This document shows, in pieces, positions 21,347 through 28,410 of a stretch of DNA of 64,000 bases; positions within the stretch are counted from its first letter, which is position 1, and each line of letters starts with the position of its first letter. The position numbers and the translations under genes were made by a program. Under the pieces are notes generated by a model. It worked only from the letters and a program-made list of their open reading frames with translations. It searched no databases and was not told the DNA's origin. Origin of the DNA: Blastococcus sp. LR1 (lineage in GTDB: Bacteria > Actinomycetota > Actinomycetes > Mycobacteriales > Geodermatophilaceae); contig NZ_JAIUJY010000002.1 in NCBI RefSeq assembly GCF_020166105.1, forward strand, positions 1-64,000, written 5' to 3'.

Positions 21347-24322
21347 TCATTCCAGGCGGATTCGAAGCCGCCGTGCACGCTCCTCGAAGGCATGCTGACC
21401 GCCTTCGAGGATCTCGCAGACCTGCCGTCGGATGACTGGGTTCTCTAGACCGCCGCTTGTGTAGGTCATCTTTGGTAGTCGTCCCGGTCGATGCGCGCCG
21501 GCGTTCGCAACGATTACTTGGTCGGCGTCAGTGTTGACCACCAGGTTTGCGTTATGAGTCACGATAATGATCTGCCGTCTGCGTCTCGTCTCGACGAACC
21601 GTCCGACCAACTCGACGAAGATCGACTTAGGGTCGAGGTTCTCCTCGGGTTGGTCGATAATTAGTGGTCTGTCATCCGACTGGTCAACAGCCAAATAGAG
21701 CAGCAGCAACACGATGCCGCGCGTGCCTGGCGATAGCTGCTCGATCGCCACGCCGTCGTACTGCACCCCGTACTTCACCGAAATGTGCTCTGTGCTGTTC
21801 AGCCACGTCGCGATGCCAGCTGCCCACTCACGGAATGCCTGCTTATCCGCGCCCGACACCTTGGCTTGTTCGATGAAGTGTCGATCGTGCTCGGCACGGA
21901 ATGCTGCCATCGCCTCTGCGACCTCACCGCTCGAGCCGCTCTCCCAGGCAGGGAGCATCTCCTGGCGCACCTGATTGAGCAGTTCGCCCCGCCCACGAAA
22001 CTCACCCGTACGAAGGTCCAGAAGCGTCTCGCCCTGCTGAGCCCATGCCTCGACATCAACGACGCGGTTGACGCTGAAGGTCAGGTTGCCAAGTGCCCCC
22101 TCCTCAGCGCCCAGCATGCCTTTGAGGGGTGAATACATCGCCTCAAGCTGCTCTTGCTCCGAGACGAAGCCATCGAACAGAGACGCGTAGGCCTGCTTAC
22201 GCTTGAGCATCAGTGCCTTGATGCGGGCGGAGGCACCCTCGGCTTCCTTGATACTTCCAGTGATTGAGACGAGCGCAGCTTCAGTCTTGGCGATCTTGTC
22301 GTTGAGCGCCTGCAGCTGCCTCTGCCGGTTGGCGTCCAGTCCGATGAGTTCGCCGAGCCGCCACGCCTCAGCACGCAATGCACTAAGCGTCACCCTGGAC
22401 AGGTCCGCATCGTCGGCCACGAACGGCGGCAACTCATGTGCGGGCTGAGTCGGCTTGGGGACCGCCGGACCGACTAGTTCGCCGATGGCTTCGCGTACTG
22501 CGCCCAAGCGCGCGTCAACGAGCCCATCAACGTCGCCACTGAACCCCAGATTGAAGTTCTGCCATTCAGTGACAGTCAGACCCGCACCGGCGTAGTCGCG
22601 CTCCAGTTCTGCACGGATCGCCGGAAGGCGCCGGTCCAAGATGTCTTTGACGGCGTCCGTGAGATCCGAGAGCGACTTCTCTCGGCGCTTGAGCGCATCA
22701 ACCTCAGCCTGCTTGGCGACCAGGGCCCCACTAAGGGCTTCGAGTCGCTTGGCGCGTTGTTCGCCTCCCACCACAACTAGGCCGCCCCGGGCACGCTTGT
22801 CCTCCGTCAGGAGGCCAGCAAGCCTTGCCCGCTCCCTATTGAGACTAGGTAGTTCATCACCGGCGACCCGTTCAACTTCGATCTGCTCAGCCAGACTGTC
22901 CATCTCGTTCTGGGCATAGCGACGAAGGTCTCGTCCGTGGCTGGCACGCAGATCGAGGAGCTCCCGGAAGCTCGAAGCTCCCAGCCGGTCTTCGTAGGGA
23001 TGCGCTTCAAATATGACCCGCTCGATCTCGGCCAGCAGTTCGTCTGTGATCCCCTCCGACGAGCAGAGTCGCTCGACGAACTGCTGCGACAGGTACTGAA
23101 CGCGCGGCGCGTGATCGTCGAAGAAGTAGCTCGGCGGGAGATCGGCATCCGAGGTGGCGCCGTCGCCCCAGGCGAGAGCGACGTTGGTCCCGCCGATGTG
23201 CTGCCTGGCTCTCTGCAAGAAGGTCTGGTCGGTGTCATCGGTACTGCCGGCTCCGGCACCAGCCGCGATCAAGTCAGCGAGGGCCGTCTTGCCCGAACCA
23301 CGAGCGCCGATGATGGCTACCAGTCCGGGCGCAAGCGGGATCTCAGGTGTCGCTACCCAGTCGGCACCCGAGACGGTGATTCTGTCGATCACCCGATACG
23401 CGAGTGCCCCCTTGGCCGGCTCCTCGGCAACGATCACACGCTCCCTCGGCTCCAGACACGCCTGGCGAATGGCCTCAAAGGTGGCATCACCTTTGATCCA
23501 GGTGTAACGGTTCTGGGCCGGTCTCCCCACGTCGGCGAGCTTGTGAGCATCACTTCCGTGAATACACGCCTTGAGTCCGTCGTAGCGCCGGACCAGCTCT
23601 TCGGCTCCGAGTACCCCTTCCCCGATCCAGAAGCGCCGCTGCGCTGGCGAGCCAGAGAAGATCACGCGAGCGAGACGCTCGATCTCGATCCGGACGGCTT
23701 CGAGTGAGCCACCGGGCTCGCGAACACCTGATGTGCCGTCCGTGCTTCCGGCGGCGACACCGATGATGATGTTGCGCTGCGCCCAGGCGCTCGCTTCTAG
23801 CGATTGCTTGAGGTTCTCGATCGACACCTTGAAGAGATTGGTGCCGGCGGACAGCGCGGCCGTGTCATCCAGGATTGAGGGATCGTGGGCCTTCCCCAAC
23901 CGGATCAGGTCCGACCGTTCGCAGGCGTACGACTCGCGCCCGGACGAGAACGTCAAGGTCCGAAGGAAGCGCCGCGTCTCGTCGACGTGGTTGGGGTCTT
24001 CGGGGGAGACCAGCAGATGAATATTGACCGGGTGGTCGTCCCTAGTCGCTGTCGGCAGACGCAGTTCGATGTTCGGAAAGATCAGGCCGACGTCCGGTAG
24101 ACGGCCCGCCGCTCGGAAGTCGAGAACTTTCTCGTACTCGTCGATGCTGTAGTAGTCGGTGATGCCGAGCGCTTCGATTCGCGGGTCCGACTGCTCAATC
24201 CGTGTCAGATAGTCGTTCCACGCGTTCTGGCCGAACTGGTTATTCATGGCCGTACCGGGCGTGTGGATGTGCGGATCCCAGCGTCGCCAGACCGATCCGC
24301 GCGGGTCCGCCTGGGACCTCAT
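21347..24322 (-). CDS. PHP domain + SMC-like AAA ATPase (TrlF-like)
   Basis: 991 residues. AGGAGG lies ten bases before ATG 24322. The N-terminal PHP phosphoesterase has His18/His20 (DPHIHTPG), ITDYYSIDEY and SDAH at 257-260. The ATPase follows: Walker A GARGSGKTA at about 339-347, a Q-loop-like YLSQQFVERL, coiled coils at about 450-760 (TEDKRARGGLVVVG, LNDKIAKTEAAL), signature-like QLSPGTRGIVLLLLYLA, Walker B PLIIDQPEENLD and a THNANLVVN switch. This is the RecF/SMC-like arrangement seen in RloC/PrrC-type defence ATPases, with a PHP nuclease or phosphatase as effector. NCBI calls similar proteins TrlF-family, as far as I recall. Likely an anti-phage or nucleic-acid-damage sensor (inference). 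Confidence 0.8.
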   Translation of the reverse strand: MRSQADPRGSVWRRWDPHIHTPGTAMNNQFGQNAWNDYLTRIEQSDPRIEALGITDYYSIDEYEKVLDFRAAGRLPDVGLIFPNIELRLPTATRDDHPVNIHLLVSPEDPNHVDETRRFLRTLTFSSGRESYACERSDLIRLGKAHDPSILDDTAALSAGTNLFKVSIENLKQSLEASAWAQRNIIIGVAAGSTDGTSGVREPGGSLEAVRIEIERLARVIFSGSPAQRRFWIGEGVLGAEELVRRYDGLKACIHGSDAHKLADVGRPAQNRYTWIKGDATFEAIRQACLEPRERVIVAEEPAKGALAYRVIDRITVSGADWVATPEIPLAPGLVAIIGARGSGKTALADLIAAGAGAGSTDDTDQTFLQRARQHIGGTNVALAWGDGATSDADLPPSYFFDDHAPRVQYLSQQFVERLCSSEGITDELLAEIERVIFEAHPYEDRLGASSFRELLDLRASHGRDLRRYAQNEMDSLAEQIEVERVAGDELPSLNRERARLAGLLTEDKRARGGLVVVGGEQRAKRLEALSGALVAKQAEVDALKRREKSLSDLTDAVKDILDRRLPAIRAELERDYAGAGLTVTEWQNFNLGFSGDVDGLVDARLGAVREAIGELVGPAVPKPTQPAHELPPFVADDADLSRVTLSALRAEAWRLGELIGLDANRQRQLQALNDKIAKTEAALVSITGSIKEAEGASARIKALMLKRKQAYASLFDGFVSEQEQLEAMYSPLKGMLGAEEGALGNLTFSVNRVVDVEAWAQQGETLLDLRTGEFRGRGELLNQVRQEMLPAWESGSSGEVAEAMAAFRAEHDRHFIEQAKVSGADKQAFREWAAGIATWLNSTEHISVKYGVQYDGVAIEQLSPGTRGIVLLLLYLAVDQSDDRPLIIDQPEENLDPKSIFVELVGRFVETRRRRQIIIVTHNANLVVNTDADQVIVANAGAHRPGRLPKMTYTSGGLENPVIRRQVCEILEGGQHAFEERARRLRIRLE

Positions 24323-24804
24323 ATCGCCGTAGCCTCCTGTTCGTCAAGCACGTGGTCATCACTGCTCGAGGCGGCACATCACGTCACTCCCGGCCGGATT
24401 GCCGAGCCAGCGTTCCCCATGCGTGCTGCCTCTATCGCCCAAAGGATCACAGACCCAGGAGGAGATGGCCTGCAAGCGCGCGTCACCGTGGGCCGAGTCA
24501 AGGCTGCTTCTAGTTCTTCACTGCTGACGTCAGAGACCTGCGGCGAGGACCACGGCGTTGCCGAGGCGTTCCAGTGGGCGACCCAGCCGCCGGCGTGTGG
24601 CGCTTCGTGGCCACGCTCGTCCATTCCGCGCTCAGATTGTTGACCGTAGGGGTCGCTCGCACCGATGCGACGCGGCGCCGCATGACCCGGCCCTTCTCAT
24701 CCGCATGAGCGACGATCAAGATCGCGACCGTCACACCTCATGCACCTGCGGTCTGCCGAATCGTGGTGACGGGTTTCCGGAGACTCCTCCGGAGGCTTGA
24801 CGGC
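24323..24804. other. Intergenic stretch upstream of the PHP-ATPase
   Basis: About 480 bases with no gene I can support. It contains the AGGAGG ribosome site of the PHP-ATPase at its left end and presumably its promoter. Confidence 0.5.
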
Positions 24805-25317
24805 ATGGAAACCAGCGGTAGCTCCGAGTACCAAGCCCGTCGGCGGGAGCGCGAGCGGCAACGGCGTCAGCAATCCCAGCGGACGACTCCCAAGGCCCGC
24901 GCGGACCCGGCCGCAGCGGAAGTGCACGGTCGCGAGCGGAGGACCGCGGCGACGGCGTGCAGTTGGTGCGGCGGGCCGGTCACCCCGCGGAGCCGGGGGC
25001 CGATCCCGAAGTGGTGCTCGGCTACCTGCCGGCACCGCGCCTGGGAGCAGGCCCGAGCCGCGGCCTCAGGCCTGTCCGCGGTGGAGGTCGTCGAGCGGCG
25101 AGTCGAGGTCCAGGTCCCACTCGTGCCCACCCGCCGCGACTGGCCCAGACTGCTCGGTGAGCTCGTCGGCCAGCTTGACGACGGCCGGGTCTACGACCGC
25201 GACCTGCCCGCCGTGGCGCGGGCACTTCAGCCCGTACTGGAGAGCTACAGGAGACGCGCCCTTCTTCACCGGCGCTCCCCACGTGCACTGACCGATGCTT
25301 CAGAAGTTCTGCAGTAG
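24805..25317 (+). CDS. Small zinc-ribbon protein of the element
   Basis: 170 residues from ATG 24805 (GGAGG nine bases upstream). An Arg/Gln-rich N-terminus (ARRRERERQRRQQSQR) is followed by CSWCGGPVTPRSRGPIPKWC and, soon after, CRHRAWEQ, a four-cysteine zinc ribbon (CxxC...CxxxC). Similar proteins are frequent in actinobacterial integrative elements close to the integrase; their role is unknown and may be DNA binding during transfer or excision. Confidence 0.6.
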   Translation: METSGSSEYQARRRERERQRRQQSQRTTPKARADPAAAEVHGRERRTAATACSWCGGPVTPRSRGPIPKWCSATCRHRAWEQARAAASGLSAVEVVERRVEVQVPLVPTRRDWPRLLGELVGQLDDGRVYDRDLPAVARALQPVLESYRRRALLHRRSPRALTDASEVLQ

Positions 25318-25469
25318 CGAGGGGCATGTGCTCGCGTCTCCTGTGAGCAGCAATCACCTCTCGTTACGCGTCTCCACAGGAGAGGAACAGGAGATGTTCG
25401 GGAGGCCGCTCCCCCACCGTCGTGCGGCAGCATCTACGCAGCGACGCCACTGATCCGGGAGATGTCGAC

Positions 25470-25712
25470 ATGGGTGATCCGCAGCCGCTGCGCGAAGTCG
25501 TGGCGGCCGATCGGCTTCTCCTCACGCCCGAGGAGGCGGGGGAGGTCCTCCGCGTCGGCCGCACGACGGTGTACGCGCTCATGAAGAGCGGGGAGCTGCG
25601 TCCCGTGCACATCGGCCGCAGCTGCCGGATCTCTCAGGCAGAGCTCGACCGCTACGTCCGCCGGCTCGAGGCTTCTTCGTCCCGTCCACAGCCTTCGCCG
25701 GACGCCGCGTGA
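25470..25712 (+). CDS. Excisionase-like helix-turn-helix protein
   Basis: 80 residues from ATG 25470, with GGGAG upstream. HTH_17/AlpA pattern: LLTPEEAGEVLRVGRTTVYA, LMKSGELRPVHIGRSCRISQ, AELDRYVRRL. Located 74 bases before the integrase and in the same direction, the standard place for the excision factor of such elements. A regulator role is also possible. Confidence 0.8.
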   Translation: MGDPQPLREVVAADRLLLTPEEAGEVLRVGRTTVYALMKSGELRPVHIGRSCRISQAELDRYVRRLEASSSRPQPSPDAA

Positions 25713-25786
25713 CTCCACAGCGGGCCTGCCCATCGCCCGAGTGCTCGGCGAAACTGAGCCTTCGTAGCAGCGGCGAGGGGTAGCGG

Positions 25787-27235
25787 ATGGCCGGACGCGC
25801 CTCGAACGGTGAGTCGACGATCTACCAGGACGCCGACGGGCGGTGGCACGGCTACGTCTCCGTCGGCTTCACCCTCACCGGCAAGCCCGACCGCCGGCAC
25901 GTCACTGGCAAGACCCGGGCCGTGGTCGTGGCGAAGGTCCGCGACCTGGAGCGCAAGCGTGATGCGGGCACCCTCAGCGCCGTCTCCACCCCGACCGTCG
26001 CCGACTGGCTGGAGCACTGGCTCACCACCATCGCCCCGCGCCGGGTGCGCCAGCGGACCCTGGAGAGCTACGAGTCCGCCGTCCGCAAGCATCTGGTCCC
26101 CGGCATCGGCCGGCACCGCCTCGACCGGCTGCGACCGGAGCATCTTGACCAGCTCTACACCGCGCTCCTCGACGCCGGCTACTCCCCCGCCACCGTGCTG
26201 CGCCACCACCGGATCCTGTCCCGCGCGCTCACCGTCGCCGTCCAGCGCGGGCACGTTCCCCGCAACGTGGCCAGCCTGGTCGATCCGCCCGCCCAGAAGC
26301 AGAGCGACCTCGCCACCGCCCTCGACCTCGGTGAGGCCCGCGCCGTGCTGGCCGCAGCGGCGCGCGTCCGCAACTCCGCCCGCTGGACCGTCGCGCTCGC
26401 CCTCGGCCTGCGCCAGTCCGAGGCGCTGGCGTTGCAGTGGAAGGACATCGACCTGCTCAACAACACCCTCACGGTCCGGCGCAGCATCCACCGGGTCCGC
26501 GGCGGCGGGCTGATCTACGAGGAGCCCAAGACCCGCCGCAGCCAGCGCACCCTGGCGCTCCCCCTACCGCTGGTCGCCGAGCTGCACCGGCACAAGGCCG
26601 CCCAGCTCGGCGAGCGGATGCTGGCCGGCTCCGAATGGCACGACGAGGATCTCGTCTTCGCCCAGGCCAACGGCCGGCCGATCGACAAGAAGACCGACTA
26701 CGACGACTGGACGCGGCTGCTGCAGAAGGCAGGCGTCTGCCACGTCCGCCTGCACGACGGCCGGCACACCGCCGCCACCCTGCTGCTCACCGAGAACGTG
26801 CACCCACGGGTCGTCATGGAGCTGCTCGGCCACAGCCAGATGCGCACGACGATGGACATCTACAGCCATGTCATGCCGGCGCTGGCCCGCGAGGCGGCCG
26901 ACCGGATGGGCACCGTGCTGCTCACAGGTAAGGGTGGGCAAACTGCAACCACAACTGCAACCAGAGACGACTCAGGCCGCTCCCCCGAAGGGGAACGGCC
27001 TGGTCATCCGGGTGGAGCTGAGGGGACTCGAACCCCTGACCCCCACACTGCCAGTGTGGTGCGCTACCAGCTGCGCCACAGCCCCGAACCCGGCCCGATC
27101 TGGTGTGTTCGAGCCGGTAGCAACTGTACAGGGCACCGACACCCACCCCGCACAGGGGTGCCGGGTGTCGTCACCCGGCTCCGCGGTGGGGTCAGACCTC
27201 GACGCCGCGGGCGGCGAGCCACGGAACGGGGTTGA
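25787..27235 (+). CDS. Tyrosine recombinase (integrase) running through attR into the tRNA
   Basis: 482 residues in the integrated state, ATG 25787 with GAGGGG upstream. N-terminal AP2-like DNA-binding domain (ESTIYQDADGRWHGYVSVGF), core-binding domain at about 68-160, catalytic domain with Arg209 (GLRQSEALAL), His323/Arg326 (LHDGRHTAATLL), His349 (LLGHS) and nucleophile Tyr359 (MDIYSH). After residue 383 the gene crosses two arm repeats, the tRNA terminator hairpin, the 46-bp attachment core and the tRNA antisense strand; the stop is beyond at 27233-27235. In the excised circle codon 423 would be joined to 16557 and the protein would end after Arg-Pro-Ser (425 residues). The tail after about 385 is unlikely to be catalytic. 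Confidence 0.92.
   Translation: MAGRASNGESTIYQDADGRWHGYVSVGFTLTGKPDRRHVTGKTRAVVVAKVRDLERKRDAGTLSAVSTPTVADWLEHWLTTIAPRRVRQRTLESYESAVRKHLVPGIGRHRLDRLRPEHLDQLYTALLDAGYSPATVLRHHRILSRALTVAVQRGHVPRNVASLVDPPAQKQSDLATALDLGEARAVLAAAARVRNSARWTVALALGLRQSEALALQWKDIDLLNNTLTVRRSIHRVRGGGLIYEEPKTRRSQRTLALPLPLVAELHRHKAAQLGERMLAGSEWHDEDLVFAQANGRPIDKKTDYDDWTRLLQKAGVCHVRLHDGRHTAATLLLTENVHPRVVMELLGHSQMRTTMDIYSHVMPALAREAADRMGTVLLTGKGGQTATTTATRDDSGRSPEGERPGHPGGAEGTRTPDPHTASVVRYQLRHSPEPGPIWCVRAGSNCTGHRHPPRTGVPGVVTRLRGGVRPRRRGRRATERG
26941..26962. repeat. Integrase arm-type repeats, right end
   Basis: Two exact copies of AACTGCAACC at 26941 and 26953, 12 bases apart, inside the 3' part of the integrase gene. They match the three copies at the left end. 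Confidence 0.7.
26973..27002 (-). terminator. Replacement terminator for tRNA-Ala brought by the element
   Basis: Hairpin with 13-bp arms (26973-26985 and 26990-27002, one G-T pair) just downstream of the tRNA. It parallels the displaced hairpin at 16474-16505. It lies within the integrase reading frame. Confidence 0.6.
27009..27054 (-). repeat. attR-type end, 46-bp core within tRNA-Ala
   Basis: Identical to 16511-16556. It covers the tRNA from the discriminator base to the anticodon loop. To the right the sequence continues as the intact tRNA; to the left is the integrase. Confidence 0.9.
27013..27085 (-). tRNA. tRNA-Ala (anticodon GGC)
   Basis: 73-nt cloverleaf on the minus strand. The acceptor stem GGGGCTG pairs with CAGCTCC (one G-T). 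D-loop GCGCAGCTGGTAGCGC, anticodon loop CTGGCAG with GGC, T-arm GGGGTTCGAGTCCCC, discriminator A. CCA is not encoded. The 3' half was restored by the integrated element. Confidence 0.95.
27137..27170 (-). terminator. Terminator of the M23 peptidase gene
   Basis: Hairpin CGACACCC/GGGTGTCG extended by ACCCC/GGGGT with a three-base bulge, just downstream of the peptidase stop. Confidence 0.6.
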
Positions 27236-27977
27236 TCTTCTTGCCGCCGAGGCCGCCCTGGTGCACCTCGAAGTGCAGGTGCGGGCCGGTCGACTGACCG
27301 CGGTTGCCGAGCAGGGCGATGGTCTCCCCCGCCTCCACGAACTGGCCGGGCTCCACGAGGATCTTGTCCATGTGGCCGTAGACGGTGACGTCGCCGTTGT
27401 CGTGGAGGATGTAGACCGCCAGGCCGAAGCCGCTGGCGGAGCCGGCCCGCAGCACGACGCCGTCCATCGCCGCGTACTCCGGCGTGCGCATGGGTGCGGC
27501 GAGGTCGATGCCGTAGTGGAAGGTGCCCCAGCGGCTGCCGTAGCCACTGGTGAAGCGGGCGCCGTCCACCGGCAGGACCGCCTTCGGCCGCGCGGCCTCC
27601 GCAGCCGCCGCAGCGGCGGCGGCCTCGCGCTCGTCGCGGGCGGCCCGCGACGCGGCGACCTCCTTCAGTCGCAGCTCGGCCTCGGCCACGGTGATCGACG
27701 CCTGGGGCAGCATCTCGACGCCTTCGTCCGTGGCGAGCAGCGCGTCCTGGGCCTCCAGCACGGAGGTGGCGTCGGCCGATGCGGCCGGTGCGCTCTGCAG
27801 GCTCAGTGCCGAGGCGGCCACACCGCCGGCGAGCAGCGCACCCAGGAGCAGCGCCGGGCGACGACGGACGTGCGGCGCGGGAGCGGTGCGGGTGCGCCGG
27901 GTGGCGGAACGGGTGGTGCGGGGAGCCACGGCTCCGAGGAGCTCCGTGCGGGCTTCCTGGCCGAGCTTCGCGTCCAT
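27192..27977 (-). CDS. Secreted M23 (LytM-type) peptidase
   Basis: 261 residues from ATG 27977. The N-terminus has an Arg/Thr-rich cytoplasmic part, then a hydrophobic export segment (ALLLGALLAGGVAASALSL) and an Ala-rich helix (DEREAAAAAAAAEAARP) that may be a coiled stalk. The C-terminal domain is M23: FTSGYGSRWGTFHYGIDLAA (HxxxD zinc ligands), VYGHMDKI, and TGPHLHFEVHQGG (HxH). These enzymes cut peptide bridges of peptidoglycan. A long upstream region with 11-base-phased repeats suggests tight control. Confidence 0.9.
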   Translation of the reverse strand: MDAKLGQEARTELLGAVAPRTTRSATRRTRTAPAPHVRRRPALLLGALLAGGVAASALSLQSAPAASADATSVLEAQDALLATDEGVEMLPQASITVAEAELRLKEVAASRAARDEREAAAAAAAAEAARPKAVLPVDGARFTSGYGSRWGTFHYGIDLAAPMRTPEYAAMDGVVLRAGSASGFGLAVYILHDNGDVTVYGHMDKILVEPGQFVEAGETIALLGNRGQSTGPHLHFEVHQGGLGGKKINPVPWLAARGVEV

Positions 27978-28035
27978 GCACCGTCCGTCTCGCGTTGTGA
28001 GGGGGCCCTCGCGGACCGCACACATGGAAACATTC

Positions 28036-28138
28036 CGTGACCCGTTCGTGACCCCCCGTACGGCGCGTCGCTCGAAACACGCCGGGGTGAGCTGTGCCAC
28101 GCGCTCCGTGGGGGTCGCACGTGTCACTCCTGTGTCAC
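28036..28138. promoter_or_regulatory. Two pairs of 11-base-phased direct repeats upstream of the M23 peptidase
   Basis: CGTGACCC occurs at 28036 and 28047, and GTGTCAC at 28121 and 28132. Each pair is spaced 11 bases, one helical turn, so a dimeric regulator could bind each pair. MtrA-type regulators of wall hydrolases bind tandem repeats of this kind; the assignment is a guess. Confidence 0.35.
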
Positions 28139-28194
28139 CCGCGCGGATGGCGGTCCGGCGCCGGCCCGGCGTTTATGATCAACAGCACGCCGCG

Positions 28195-28207
28195 TGCAGT
28201 GACTGCA
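28195..28207. promoter_or_regulatory. 13-bp palindrome in the long divergent region
   Basis: TGCAGTGACTGCA is a perfect palindrome around a central G, about 200 bases upstream of the polyol dehydrogenase gene. Possible operator. Confidence 0.35.
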
Positions 28208-28325
28208 CTGGTTTGCGAATCGGCCGGCTCGGGCACCCCGGTTCTCCGGCGTGAAACATCCCGCGCCGCTCGGCGCGCATCACGTGTCTGCAACGTGGCG
28301 CCGAACATCGTTGCGCGGTGCCCAT

Positions 28326-28339
28326 GTACACCCGTGTAC
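28326..28339. promoter_or_regulatory. 14-bp palindrome upstream of the polyol dehydrogenase
   Basis: GTACACCCGTGTAC: perfect 6-bp arms around CC, 72 bases upstream of the start. Possible operator of the polyol operon. Confidence 0.4.
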
Positions 28340-28410
28340 TGCTGGTCCAGCTGTTCCCGGAACGGGTCGGACCGGATCGACCGCGCCCAGGACAGAGAAG
28401 GAGGGATGCG

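Larger units (their letters stand above)
16511..27054. mobile_element. Integrative element in tRNA-Ala(GGC), about 10.5 kb
   Basis: Bounded by a 46-bp direct repeat of the tRNA-Ala 3' half. The right end carries a tyrosine integrase and an excisionase-like HTH protein reading toward the tRNA. Both ends hold repeats of AACTGCAACC at 12-base spacing, probably integrase arm sites. The cargo (HEPN-like, PIN, DUF4062, PHP-ATPase) looks like defence genes. No replication or conjugation genes are seen, so it is probably mobilised by others or moves only by excision. The left 1.2 kb holds an older, decayed attachment arm. Confidence 0.9.

Noticed and set aside
27978-28130. ydaO-type c-di-AMP riboswitch upstream of the M23 peptidase
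   Set aside because: These riboswitches often precede wall-hydrolase genes in actinobacteria, but the conserved stem-loop sequences are absent on the minus strand here.
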